DNA of 64,000 nucleotides from Sycobia sp. Sy_11 (Eukaryota; Arthropoda; Insecta; Hymenoptera; Epichrysomallidae). The stretch is taken from NCBI GenBank assembly GCA_018907035.1, contig JACCIC010000021.1, positions 139,501-203,500 on the forward strand. Direction: 5' to 3'. The translations under genes were made by a program, and so were the position numbers. This document shows positions 47,830 through 61,297 of the stretch, piece by piece (the first letter of the stretch is position 1; each line of letters starts with the position of its first letter). A model generated the notes under the pieces. It made no database searches. It was not told the origin of the DNA and worked only from the letters and a program-made list of their open reading frames with translations.

Positions 47830-48566
47830 ATTATTCAGATAAATAGTCTTACCTTGATCAAGTTGGAAAAAATTATAAAAAATAAAAAAAGTCATAAAGT
47901 CAGATGTTATCGATAGATTCCTATAGATCTTAAAAGAGCAATACGAGAAAAATAAAAAATAGACTTCTGACAAACTGAAAAAATGTAAAAAAAAATAGGG
48001 AAATATAAAAAATTAAAAAAAAATAAAAGAAGGAGCTACATAACTCTCTACGTCCAAGTCGTTAGCTCTGGGTAAAGCAGAAGGAGATTAGAATGCCTAA
48101 AAACTTTACATTAAAAAAAAAAAGCACGAATATAAACACATAAACTCTGAGATGGCGATATACCTAAAAGAATGAGTATAATTATGTCTATTCACAATCA
48201 AACAAGTATCAGATTCAGATGTAGCACCTCGGGACACTCTTAGATATAATTTTTGTTCGAATGTATATGATACATTCTGCATTTGACCTTGAAGTGACCT
48301 TATTTGACCTCAAACGACCGTGATTATGAGCAATTATGACTGATCAGACTTCAGATTTGGATGCAGTACATCTCAAAACCTGAGAATATGATTTTATTCC
48401 TATTTTACCGAACTAAAAATTGTTTATGACTCTGCAGGGCCGGAGAGCCCATATATCGGGTCGGTCCATGATAGGAGCATTGTGCATAGTCGATGAGTAA
48501 TACAAGATATGAATTTGGGTACTTTCAAAGGAGGTTTTGAAACCTTAAAACCCGGCCCATTAAAGG
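47830..48566 (-). mobile_element. piggyBac-family terminal segment, second copy
   Basis: From a TTAA at 48567-48570, the minus strand reads CCTTTAATGGGCCGGG and then about 735 bases that match 10552-11290 in order, inverted relative to that copy. Examples are GGGCTCTCCGGCCCTG, TGAGATGTACTGCATCC, CACCTCGG-TGCTACATCTGA in complement, and the CTTGATCAAG word at the inner end. No transposase is present. The left edge abuts copia coding sequence without a visible second TTAA end. Confidence 0.8.
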
Positions 48567-48629
48567 TTAAAAGATTATTTAGTGTATCTTTATTTTAATA
48601 TTCCACCAACTATATTTAATAAAAATTCA

Positions 48630-50149
48630 ATAATGTTGATTTTTTAATAAATCATTAATAATATATAAACAAATACATACAGAAAAAACATTTCTTAGTT
48701 TTAATTTAAATTTACTTATCACATTTATTGTATGATAATTTTTTATGCATTTATATATGTGAATTTTTGGATAGAGTAAATTTTATTAAGATTATTAAAT
48801 TAAGATGTCGAAAATTGAAAAGCACATATCGGCAAGGCTTGGAAATATTTTGAAATCTGGGTAATTACGAGTATAAAATCTAAAAACATTACTGTCAAAA
48901 GCACCATTTTTTATTTAATTATAATCAGAACATTTTAAATATTAATTTCGATTTGAAATAAATACAAATAGTCAATTTCAGGTCAGTTTCATAGTCTTTT
49001 ATATCACAATTGTACTGTCTTTTGAATAAAACTGAGGGTATGACATCATGAAAGTTTTTAAAAAGGCATTTATACATAATAAAAGTCATTATAGCATTAC
49101 ATAAGTGATGCATAATATTTCAAAAAAAATTGTTTTTTAAATGAAAATATACTTAAATTCATATGAATTTTTTGTAATATATGTTACTCGTACTTTTTGA
49201 CCCATTCGTTGATTTCAGTTACGCAAATTGATTATCATTTTTAACGTGATTACTATTTTAAAAACAGTGGTTTTTTGGTTGAATTTTTTTTAATACAAAT
49301 CTTAAAGTATAGCCGATTTTCGGATATAAAATCGCAAATGAATTTACAGATCTTAAAAGTTTTGAAATCAATTTAAGGCTGTATATATACAATCAAAATA
49401 AATGTACAAGACTCAATTATTCACAATTGTTTAATTTACTATAAAAAAGATTTAATTAAATTGTAAATAAAAATAGTGCACGACCATCAATTTCATAAAA
49501 ATATTATCATGCGAAATCCATCTTCAACCCAATGCACAAATTAAGTTTTTTTACGTTGTTCTCTGTATATTTATTGAAAATCATAGAAAAATCAATTCAA
49601 AATTTATATAGTTCTCTTTAAAGTACACAATTTCTGTTTAGTGTAATTTTTCATTTTACTTTCAATTGAATTTTGAATCAAATTTCCGATTCAATTTCAG
49701 TGTAATTTCAAACTATACAGTACTCACTATGCATTCTGACCCAGACTTATTTTTTCTGGCAGTATCAGGCAGAGTAAAACAATATTATTTACTGCATGTT
49801 ATTTTAGTATATATATATATATATATAATTAAAATCATTAATCAAGATACTCGGTTTCTTGTATGTTCAAAAAAAAAAAACGCTTTCAATTCGAATGAAA
49901 ATTTACGAAGAGTCGCAATTTCGATCATCGTTTTCAGCATTTGATCCCTGCACTGCCCTCCGCTACGGCGTAAAGGCATACATATCCTGCGTGAATGATG
50001 TATATTTACATGCACGCGCGGGATACATTATTCGTGCGCCGACTCGTCTCCCGCGACACTTTTTCCACGCGGATCGGCCACTCTACAATGTAAAGTATGG
50101 CGGACATTACGCGCCGCGGGCGCGCAGTCGCCGGTCGTGGTGAGGTCTC

Positions 50150-50203
<54 letters not shown>

Positions 50204-53200
50204 CATCACAATTTGTTTCATATAGGCGCTCGCCTCAGGCGCCTGCAGTCTTGTCTCGGCTCGGCAAACTCGTCAGAACACGCGCTCTCATTTTGTCATT
50301 GTTCAACTCGATCGACTTTATATATATATATATACTAAAATTATTATTGTGCCGGGATGTAATGTGTAACATATTACACGCGGTCAATAATACATATATA
50401 TCTATATCTATCTATGTATATACATATAATTATTGACAAGATTCTGATTAGGAAGTGTTAGCGTATATTGCGATTTTAGTGTCGCATATATTTCCTTCTT
50501 TTTGCCTCCGTTATTTTTTGTAAGTATATATTATCCAGTATATGACTTTAATTTCTCTTTATAACGTAACCATTTTATACAAATAAAACAGTGTTCAAAT
50601 AAACGTGCTATAAATTTTTTAGTGCAATCGGTAATCGTAAAATCGGTATATATTTATATGCGCGTAAAAATGTTATATTCTTCTATGTATTTTAAAAAAA
50701 GTTACAAATTATAGACAACACGGGCGGAAAATTCTGGCTGAGATTTTGTGTAAAAGTGTGTTACAAAAATCTTCGAATCTTTTATATTACCTTAAAAATA
50801 ACAAAATCAGAGAGGCGCCTAAAATTATCATTTTTGTGAATGTGCGAGCTTTTGTTTGTATTTATATATTATAAACTTAAAATGCGATTAACAAAAAAGT
50901 AGACCGAAGCGCAACGGTAAACACACAGTAGGCATGTATATACCATGTTTGTTTAACTTAGTAATGATATTCTCAGAAAGACGTATTATACATCGAAGAC
51001 GCAAATTTTTTAATAGGTCACGTGATTCTATACGACGCGTTTGCTATATTAAATTACACGACAAAATTTTGACTTGTAAACATATACATGTCAATGATAA
51101 TGAACATTCATTGTTTGATTTTATATAAAAAAAGTATTCGTAAGAAAAATTTCCCACTATACTTAATCATTTTCTTGGAATACGTTTACATAATTTAAAT
51201 TAACATTTTTAATTTAGTCCTAGGAGTTCTTGTTTACGAATGGTACAGAATAAATCGTTCAATAGAAGAGCAAAATGTCTGAACCCGTAGATTCATGTAT
51301 CGGAAAGAAATAATAAAAATTTATTAGAATTGTAAATATGATAAAACTAAAAAGAATTTTTAAATGAACGTACTTCACACTGATTAGCTTATATATAATA
51401 TATATATATAGAGGTTATTAACAAGCAATATAACAAAATATTTTACATTTGTATATATCTTTAAGATGCATAGAATCTGATTCAGAATCATTAGCTTCAT
51501 GTATAATGTGGTATTAATGCTTGATCATATGGGAATATATAAAGGGCGATGAAAGCTATACAAGTGCACTAAAACAAATGACCATTAATTTCACGTTTAT
51601 AAGAGTTTAATAACACGCATCACGAGAGCTTTTTGTCTAAATCATTAACAAAATAATTCCGTTCTTTTCATTTCTCTAATACAAGCCGTACTTATTATCT
51701 CTTTCGACACTTATTAAAACAATAAACCGATTCCACTTTCATATCAGTCAGCAAGGTTTACTGATAAAAAAAAGGTGCGATGTATGACGCAATACATAAA
51801 ATATATAGCAACTTTATGCGGGATTGTTGAAATAATATGCATCATGCGCGCATGATTTAGAGATGCATATTTAAGATTCTTCGAGGCGCGTTGTTTTTAT
51901 ATCTAAATTATAAATTACACGTGAGGCGCTCGCGCGCGCGCGAAACGGAGGTCCACGATATATCCCACATTTTATACATATACATAGCAGACACAATGCT
52001 CGCTTAAAAAGTGCAAAAAAATATAGAATAATTTATTAATAGTATAATTTGGTGTACATTTCAAACGGTTCGCGGAACAATATCGCTCGGCGTTTTTTAT
52101 ACACAAACTCGGAGAAATTCCCCCATCTTGGTATATAAAATATATTAACGATCGACTGAAGCGTGCATGCAAATTAAGTTTCTTAATCCGTAATACATCT
52201 TAGAAAAAAATTACGTAAACCTTCGCGCAGGTCGACCCCTCTCCCTCCCCTTGCCGCACGCCCGCTCCACTGGCTTCTTCCGCGCGGGAGAATAAAGTAG
52301 TTTACTCGGCCGCGATCATTACATATATATGTTTGGGGTGTGTGTGTGTGTGTATGTGCGCGCACTTATACAAGGCGCAGGTGTGGTATAGGAGAAAGAA
52401 TATATATCTGTCACGTGTCCGCGCGCGCGCGCAAATCTGATTACACGGGAGACGAGCCGAGGCTAAATTGAATTTTATACCTATATATTATCTATATGTA
52501 TGTGCATGTATATTCAAGCCGCGGGTGCGCATATCAGTGCGCGCGGCTGGGTAAGACCCCTTTCATGTAATATATTCACACATCTTTCCGCATAAATATG
52601 ACGTTTCGAGTATAGCTATACACCTATGTATACTGGCGAGGAGTCGCGGGCCGCGCGCCGCATCATCGGAGATTATAATTGAATTATCGCCTGAGGTGCG
52701 ATTCGCGCGCCGATGTATATAAATGAATGTATGTATGTATTTATGTATATCTATATATGCATGCATGATATACATATACGCTCCAGGAGTCAATGTCAAT
52801 TCTTTCATTTCGAATTGATCCGAATTAAAAGCCGTGCTTTATTAAGTATTCATTCTTAACTGTAAGAGAAATACACACGGTATATAATATAGAAATAGCA
52901 ATGGCGGGTCAAAAAGTATAAAAAAAATTGCGGCCGAGCGCTTTACTCTGAATCATAATACATATATAATATATATATTCGCATAATCGCACGCTCCTTC
53001 TAAGTCTTTATTTCTAATATGAAAGGTATAATAGATATAGTAAACGCGCGCGGTGTGTGTGTGTGTGTGTGTGTGTGTTGTGTGATGTGTACGGTTAAAG
53101 TTGTACCAACGTCAATTTGGACAGTCGGGGCACTATAATGCTTCTTCTTGTCTTATCTGCCGGGAGGGAGGGAAAAGCGATAGAACGCACTGATATTATG

Positions 53201-53347
53201 TCGAATAGAGCGCGGCCTATTATATACAGAAAATCATTCATCAGTATTTGCGCGCACCTCCGCGCGAATTCAGTTGATTGTAATTATTCATCGACGATTA
53301 ATATATCTTTTAGGTGCCTCATCACTCGCTCCCTCAACCGCGTCAAC
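48630..53347. other. gene-free DNA and upstream region of the mucin-like gene
   Basis: AT-rich to about 49.9 kb. GC/CpG-rich islands follow at 49.95-50.28, 51.87-51.96, 52.22-52.32, 52.42-52.56 and 52.63-52.72 kb, between TA and GT runs: (TA)n at 50153-50200 and (GT)n near 53.05 kb. The islands are typical of insect promoters and 5' UTRs. An AG acceptor just before GTGCCTCATCACTCGC at 53.315 kb could begin the 5' UTR exon of the gene at 53.35 kb. No coding exon was identified. Confidence 0.5.
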
Positions 53348-53443
53348 ATGCTCGGAGGATCGGCGCATCGGGGCTCGCTTTTAATACTTCTAATTGGTAA
53401 GTCCTATGTCTTATTCCCTCAACCTTGTGTGTGTGTGTGTGTG

Positions 53444-53525
<82 letters not shown>

Positions 53526-53547
53526 AATTTCGTCGATAATATAGACG

Positions 53548-53598
<51 letters not shown>

Positions 53599-53726
53599 AT
53601 TTATTTTCTGATAAATGACAGAATTTCAATTATTTGGTGCGTCATTATTAAGTATTCGCGTCATTTTTATATCGAATAATCCACTTTGAATGCGCACGAA
53701 AGATTATAAAACGTCTTTTATTTTAA

Positions 53727-53792
<66 letters not shown>

Positions 53793-54598
53793 CTTGAAAC
53801 ACATTGCACAAGGCACCTGAAATATATCTTATTGCATTTCGCATTTCATTTTTTGCATCGGCTTTTGTTATAATCGATATCTATTGTTACATTGTATTAT
53901 ACTCTCGAATGAATATGATAACAATTTTTTAGACGCTTGCAACTTGTATATTATTCGATTTTTTTTAATACTATAATTTATACCATGTATAACTTATGTT
54001 TCAAAGTTTAAGTTATAACATTTTTTAAATTCATTGTCCGTGTGAAATAATTCAATCGAGTTTTAAAGCTTTTTTACATATATGAAATTAATGGAAATAT
54101 AATTATTTTGTTACTTTAGCGACTTTTATAGCTAGCGAATTTGTAAACGGTGGCTCACATGAACATGAAACAAAATCGGTAAGAGACCACGAGGTGTCTC
54201 ACAAAAATCTCTCCGAGATAACAAGATCAAGTCCCGCAGCTGCATTCAATATTACGGATCTTCAAAAAAATGGAAAAGTGAGGCAAAAGAATGACGAGGA
54301 TACAAAAGAAAATACGGTCAGCAAAGTCGAAATGTCAAAACAACCTGATAACAACTCAATAGTAGCGCGATTGAATAATTCAGGTTTGTATTCTTGGACA
54401 ATGACTTTAATTATAATAAAAATTTTCTATGAGATAAAGCTTTCTTCATTGAATTAAAGTAATATTACACATAGCTTTTATTTTCAACGCGATCTATGGG
54501 CACCAAGCGCAGTCGACTAGGGCGTTACATATATGGGAAAACCAGTAAATTTTCATTAAAACTAATATTACTAGTAATACTTGTAAATCTTGTAAATA

Positions 54599-54656
<58 letters not shown>

Positions 54657-56658
54657 TACATAATATATTTGACGTAATTTATATTCAAACGAAAACTTGC
54701 ATAGCTTGACACTCTGCGCGCTAGTGTCATTGCGCACGGCACCTATAACGTACATATTTTTATTTTTAATTTAAAAGTATTGTTTTACTTTTAATCAATA
54801 GCCTATTGCACTTATCTACCACAATAAGAATTATTTATCAATTATTGAATCACTTCACGATCTCAATAAATAAAAAGATTATATCAAATATTTAAAAAAA
54901 ACATCCTATCGCTAACGTTGATAACGTATAAATAATAAAGAATAAAATAGAGAATACTAATAAATCTAATTCATGATTCTATTCTCAATATTTTTATTTG
55001 GTTTTTTATGACTTCTAATTAAGAACTTCACCATGAAACAATATTTACAAAATTATTACTATACATTCAACAAGTAACAAGTTACAACCAAGTAATTTAA
55101 CTTGCTCTACTTTCTACTTTTGAAAAAAAATCGTTAATCCTGAATATTTTTAGTTTTTTGCATTGAGTTGATACCAATAGAACACTTAGTTAATATTACA
55201 ACATCTGAAATTAAATAATTAATAAGATACTCAAAGTAATCCTTCTTGGTGATTATAAATGTTTAAATAATTAGAATTAAAAAAAAAATTTGTCTCATGA
55301 ATATTTAAAAAAGGATTCAATTAATTTTTTGAACATAAAAAAATTTATTTTGTACTTAATTTTGTTTTGCAATATATAGTATTAAACCTTTTTTTATTTA
55401 TTTATTTTACATTTTATTTATATATTATTGTAATCAAATTGTCCAAATTCACTTTATTTTTCTATTATAATCCAGATTATAGCAGCATAGAAGGTACCGT
55501 TGGTATAGAAACTGAAACTAATCCTACCACTTTCAAACCAGAAGAATCTTTTAATAAACATAGCACTGAAATTGAATCTGTAAATAGTCCAGTTAAGGAA
55601 GGTAGTACCAAATTCTTTTTATACAATCGCAATACGTTAAGTTTTTTTATGTAATACTTCTATTTAAACATTAATAGAAAAATAATAGCAATTGAAACTT
55701 CTAATGTTTAATAATAACAATGTATTAATAACAAGATTTTAAATTTTTCATTTTGATAATACATTGATTTTTGAAGTTAGATAATTATAAATTGTATTAA
55801 AAGGAAACGAAAATTTTAGAAATAACCACGACAGTAGAAGAGCAAACTAGTGAAATTTTTCCCACATCAGCAACAACAATAACAACACCAACAACACCAA
55901 CAACAACAACTACTACTGCATCCTCGACAAGCACAATATCTCCAACAGATAATCCAGCAACAATGATCACCAGTGGAGCACCTATAAGTATTTTACCAAC
56001 AAATTCAACATTGATCGAGTCAACAACAAGTGGAGTAACTTCAACAGAGGAAATTGTGACAGTTGATGATCCACAGCACTTAGAAGTGTCAATCACAGAT
56101 ACACCGAACAAAGAAATGTCTTCAGGCATTATTGCTTTAGTCATGGCCATAGTTTTTGCTGTAGTCGTCATTATTGTTTATGTGGGACTTTTGCTTTGGA
56201 GGCGTTATCTTGAGTAAGATTTCAAAACTATAAGCTACGTAAACATAATGATAAACTGTGGTTGTCTAGTTTTAATCTTATATAAGATAGATTGAACGTA
56301 AAACTTCTAATTAGAACTTTTGATACAGTTCATGTCTCTATTAAAATAGTGCCATTTATATTTATAAAAAGTGTATTGCCTTAAGTAGAAATTCCAATAA
56401 CTGTATAAAACTAAAACCTGAATTTTCAGTCATTTCTTAAATGGGTTATTAAATAAAACTTATGATTTATAAAAGTTTAAGATTTAATCAATTTTACAGG
56501 TATCGTTATGGAAATCGAGAATTACTAGTCAATGATTTAGAATTTGACACTAATGATTTGCGTCATTTTGAGGTATGTAGTATATAAATTTTACATAATA
56601 TAAATATTTATATGATCAATATTTCAATTCAACTGTACATATTGCATTTCAGCTATGA
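53348..56658 (+). CDS. mucin-like single-pass membrane protein, complete, six coding exons
   Basis: I do not recognise the family by name. Coding exons: 53348-53396, 54120-54383, 55476-55601, 55820-56213, 56500-56572 and 56653-56658, all GT/AG and in phase, 303 residues; the last exon encodes only Leu and the stop. A signal peptide spans about residues 1-27 (HRGSLLILLIATFIASEF). The ectodomain is Ser/Thr-rich with N-glycosylation sequons (NLS, NIT, NNS, NST) and a run of threonines near 168-180, as expected for O-glycosylated mucin-like stalks. A single transmembrane helix lies at about 249-273 (GIIALVMAIVFAVVVIIVY), then RR and a short cytoplasmic tail YRYGNRELLVNDLEFDTNDL ending HFEL. The tail looks more conserved-like than the ectodomain and ends in a possible class II PDZ ligand (F-x-L). 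Type I topology is inferred. Confidence 0.85.
53426..53594. repeat. (GT)n then (TA)n microsatellites in intron 1
   Basis: About 99 bases of GT with two one-base phase slips (53426-53524), then a (TA)n run (53554-53594). They lie in the first intron of the mucin-like gene, so frames through them are not coding. Confidence 0.95.
53730..53787. repeat. (TA)n microsatellite in intron 1
   Basis: Uninterrupted TA tract of about 58 bases in the first intron of the mucin-like gene. Confidence 0.95.
54600..54653. repeat. (TA)n microsatellite in intron 2
   Basis: Uninterrupted TA tract of about 54 bases in the second intron of the mucin-like gene. Confidence 0.95.
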
Positions 56659-57449
56659 TTCTAGATCCAAGATGTATTATAAAACTTCAACGCAGAAGCA
56701 AAACCTTAATAAATTTTTCTGTGATATTATAGATGACTTGTTTGTACAATCACTAAACGTTCTAGAAGCATCACGTTAGCATACATTCATTACTTGAAGA
56801 ACTCATTTGTTTAATGTAACTTAATATAGTTAAAAAATGAATGATCCAAACTTTATTACATTACAATATTTTTACATTGAAAAATATAATGATAAATCAT
56901 AAACAAGAATAATAATTTTCGTAAAATAAAATAATTAGATTTTCAACAATAAGAAATCTATTATGCGTATTATATGTATATTGCTACTTGCTAACGATAC
57001 TTAAGCATTACTATAAGTATATTAATTTTAAATTTTGTAATATGCTGAAATTTATAAATTTTGATATAAAAATATATAAAATCATTAAAAATTATTGGTA
57101 TTTTTATCAATTATTTTTTTTAGTATCTAAATTATCTCAAACACTTATTAGGCTATTTCATTTTTCTATAATTTAATTTATTCATTCTATTCTTTATTAA
57201 AAATTAAAATTAGAGACAGGATATAAAATTAAAAAATAAAATGTATTTATAATCCTGTTAAAAAAAATTATTTGAAATTATACAAAATATAAAATTAGCC
57301 ATCACTCCTAGATACAATTAATTTCCTCATAAAGTTATAAATTTTATATTCACTCTTAACTAAAGAGTATTGCAATATAGACTATAAAACGCTTGGTAAC
57401 AGCTTATTGCAAATTCATATCGAACTGTACTCCATACAGTTGATAACAT
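56659..57449. other. convergent 3' region between the mucin-like gene and CISD2
   Basis: Holds both 3' UTRs. AAAATAAAATAA near 56.93 kb offers polyadenylation signals on the plus strand, and TTTATT words near 57.24 kb on the minus strand. No gene in between. Confidence 0.6.
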
Positions 57450-58189
57450 TTAATTCTTGTTAATAACAAGTGGTCCTACATTGTCATCAAAATCTTTATT
57501 GTGACGACCATGAGCACCATCACAGTACGGCCACTAAAATGAAAATATACGTATTTATATATTTAAATATAACTAAGTAAATAATATTATATTTTCAGAA
57601 TCAAATATTATATTTTTATAAGTAATACTAATGTAGTGAAATAAAAATAGTACAAATGTTAAAATTCAAATGTAACTTTCTTAAAATACAATTATTTTAA
57701 AGTTCTAAAAGGGAATAAAAAAAATAGTTATTTCACATTTTTTGCATTTTTATTTTTATATTAGTACTTATTAACTAAAAAATTTATACTAATGTCTACC
57801 ATAACTGAAAAAAAGCAACAAGTTGAATAAAAACAATATCGATGTTTTGATGTTCAAATACTAATCTCAATAATAAATTAACAAAAAAATTTGAAATAAG
57901 ATTAATCTAAATTTATAAAAATGATGGGCTGCTCATTTATTTACTTACATTTTCACTCTTCCAACAACGACAAAAGGCTGCTTTTTCAGTTATATCTTCA
58001 ATATTTATACAGTCAACAACTTTACTACAATCTTTCTTCACTTTATGATTAACTCTACCAGTTGGCTGGAAAAAAAGTTCTTATCTGATTAAAGAACAAC
58101 TACTTAAATCATTTATTTTTTAATATCACTATCATGACATCACAAATAACTGATTCAGCAAAATGGTTTTTAAGTTATGTATGCATATG

Positions 58190-58236
<47 letters not shown>

Positions 58237-58678
58237 AATATATGAATGAAATGATTTCAAATATAATTTTGGAGCAATGGTGCGGCGATATACCTACCGG
58301 AGGTCTAGCTTTTGGACAAAAAGCTTTATAGGACATGTAACCAAGGCCAGCAAGTGCAGCTGTTGGTGGAATCAAAGAGAATAAATCTCTTACTAAAAAA
58401 AAGGTCATATGTTATTTCGTAATCATAAGTTTTTATATGCATCATATTTTATACATAGTGCGAATCGAACACTTTGACCTACTAGCATGGAACATTTTCG
58501 TTTGCTAAGTTTTTCTCATTTATAATTAAATTATAATTAGAGAAATTATTACTTATAAAAACCTGGATAGAAAATACTTACTTCCAAGACGAAACCATCC
58601 TCCAAATGAATTGGGAATTGGCAAACCAGACAAATAATTCGGTACAGATACTTTTACAAGGTGTGCGATAGGCTCCAT
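57450..58678 (-). CDS. Cisd2: CDGSH iron-sulfur domain protein 2 (CISD2), complete, four coding exons
   Basis: CISD2 (NAF-1/Miner1) is a homodimeric 2Fe-2S protein anchored in the ER and outer mitochondrial membrane, linked to calcium handling, autophagy and lifespan in animals. Exons in transcription order: 58582-58678, 58298-58392, 57949-58065 and 57450-57533, in phase, 130 residues (human 135). The N-terminus MEPIAHLVKVSVPNYLSGLP aligns with the human CISD2 start, which CISD1 lacks. The membrane segment is about residues 35-56 (FSLIPPTAALAGLGYMSYKA). The soluble domain has NHKVKKDCSKVVDCINIED and the cluster motif CRCWKSENWPYCDGAH, fitting C-X-C-X2-S-X3-P-X-C-D-G-(S/A)-H with all four ligands. 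It ends DNVGPLVINKN. A (TA)n run (58194-58231) lies in intron 2. Confidence 0.95.
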
Positions 58679-59364
58679 ATTTATTACCGACTATACCTGT
58701 AACAGCCTGTAACACTGTAGCATCAAGCGAGCAACTGAACGAGCGACTATAAAAGAAAAGCGCGTAAAAGAAACATAAAAAATTTACTTTTGAAATCCAA
58801 ATCTGCAGCGTAGCGTTTAATCTTAAACTCTGTCAAATTTAGATGCAAAGCTCATGTGCCTGTTTGGAAAAGTAATATATATATATATATATGTACATTA
58901 ACTATAAAAATAAAAAATAAATACTCATTACGATCTATGTTTTAAGTTACATTCAACAGAATTTTTTATCTATACACATTAATAATATTTTGAATGCACT
59001 GCTGCTACAACTATATATTGAAAAACGTTTATAGAAACATGTATATGGTAGAATTATTAAATATATTTTTAGTCATTTGTAAAGAAAAATGGACTTGTAG
59101 TTAAAAACATTATTGAATATATCAAATGTTATTGAAGTAGGGAATGGAAGCGAAAATGTAAATTTAAATGAACGAAAAATAAAATTATAAAAGAGCATTA
59201 TAAGTTTTGTCTAGTTCGTTCTGTATATTTTTGATACGCTACATGCACCATTAACCAGGCCTGACCAGACTCGCTACCAGCTGCTATTCTGTCAATTTGC
59301 TGCCTCGCATCTGCCCCCGGCTTATGCACTAGTCCAGCAATAGTAGTAAGACCTCTGGTTAGAC

Positions 59365-59436
<72 letters not shown>

Positions 59437-61266
59437 TATTTTAAAATATAAAAATCTCTATAATATAATCTCTCAGCAACTAGAGTAGTGTTACTGTTGG
59501 ATGCATGAGGATATGTTTATGCACATGCTGTCTGCGCGCGTACGTGAGTGTGTGTAGCCTCAAGTGTAAAAGTTCATAAAAGTTTTATAAAACGGAGTAA
59601 AAAGTAAAAACTCATTTTTACTATTATTCTATAATATATTATATGGTTTCCGCATCTTATTTTGCTATGTAAGTTTAATATAACCACATGTGTATACAAC
59701 CACAAACTGGTAGCTGCTGATAGCAACACAATCGTACCTATTCATACCGTGTACTGCACACGACTGACGCACCAACACGACTATCCTATCGCTCCGTTAT
59801 CGCCGTATCCTATCACCAGCACTCCACACCAGAGTAGCAATAGAACGTCGGGGTCTTGCAGGTGGCGCCATCGCTGCTCGGCAACATCCATATTCCATAT
59901 CGGCATTCGGCACCTGCATTGGATTGGACGTTCCCTCGTCAAACTGTAGAGTGCAGCCTGATGCAGCGTAACGAGCGTAACAGTCTGCAGTTACGCATTG
60001 ATAATCTGATACTGGTGATAGTGACTTCGGAGTGTTGCTCGAGACCCGAACTCTAAATAGGGAAAGAAAGAGAGAAAGAGACAGAAGCAAATTTGTACGT
60101 TCGCGATAGTCGACTTCGAAGTTCAAACGCGGGCCGCTCGGGGACAGAACGACAGAAGTTTCGTGTTGCCGAGTCAGTCTGCACTCCGCAGTCGTCGACT
60201 AGCCGTCGTGGCGTGAGGAAGTAAATTTTATGTCTGAGACAATACGTACACTGTTGACGGGAGTACAATCAACTGAATCCCTAGATGTATACAGTGTATT
60301 AGTGTTTACGTTACATTTTCTTGAAAGTACAACAAAGAATTGACAGCCCATTAGTGTGTCGCCCCAATAATGTAGCCAAATTGAAATACCGTGGATTATT
60401 AACTTTTTTACCAAGACCTCGTTCACTTTATCGTTTCTGCGATCTTCAAAACATATCAGCTCTCTCGATCCTCAAATTGTTCAAAAACTAACCACATCAT
60501 TTTCGACTGTCCATGATATCCTCCTTACAACCGCATTCTTACTCCGTCCTGTAGTCCGGTGATCGCATATTATACGATTACACCGCATACTTGGACGGCA
60601 AGAGTACCCGCGCCGCGCTGCCGCCAACGTCAGTGCACGCAGTGTGTGTACGTGTGTGTGAATATATATCGTCGACCAACGGGGGACGACTCTTATGGCG
60701 AATAAGGAAGGATAAGAGGGAGCGAGGGAGAAAGTGATTGCGTGCGTGTGTGCGTGCCGCGCGTATAAGAAATAGAAGATCGCGAAAAAGACGAGAAAGT
60801 GTCCTTGCGTCGCGTCCGCACCGGTCCAGCAGCGCGCTGCAGTCTACGCGCGTTTATTATAATAAAGGCTAAGCAATGCCACAAGCTGCTTATCCGGCAC
60901 GCGCATACGGCTGTTCTCATCGTCAGGCACTATCGCGCATCGGTTGATAATACGGGATACCACCAGCAAGGAGGACGACGGCGCACCGGCCTCCGCGCTT
61001 CCCAAGTGCCATGGGCTTCTTGAGCCGTCGTCTCCAGCAGCAGCAGCAGAAACAGCATAAGTCCTACAGACGTTTCCGCATCTGCTCTTCTCGCCTCGTG
61101 CGGCGGGTCAACTTGCTTGGGGCGCACGCGTGAGTGATACGCGGGGGGGGAGTGAAAGAAGCGAAAGAGAGAGAGAGAGAGAGAGAGAGAGCGCGCACGC
61201 GCGCTCTTTTTCACCCACTGCACGCATCAGTCGTCGTCGCCCGCTCTGTTCTATATATACAAATAA

Positions 61267-61297
<31 letters not shown>

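Larger units (their letters stand above)
44974..48629 (+). mobile_element. Ty1/copia retrotransposon relic with LTR remnants
   Basis: A stretch at 44974-45039 (GTTAAAAAGATTATTTCTTG and onward to TTCA) recurs directly at 48566-48629 with few changes. These are the LTR 3' ends. Right after the first copy comes GGTTATCGGCTTAG, a plausible tRNA primer-binding site. The gag-pol relic follows on the plus strand. Sequence from about 47.83 kb to 48.566 kb is a piggyBac-family insertion at the TTAA of the 3' LTR. Reverse transcriptase, RNase H and most of the 3' LTR are missing. The 5' start of the first LTR was not found. Confidence 0.75.

Noticed and set aside
53117..53629. Cys-Val and Thr-His repeat frames
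   Set aside because: They are translations of the (GT)n tract in the first intron of the mucin-like gene.
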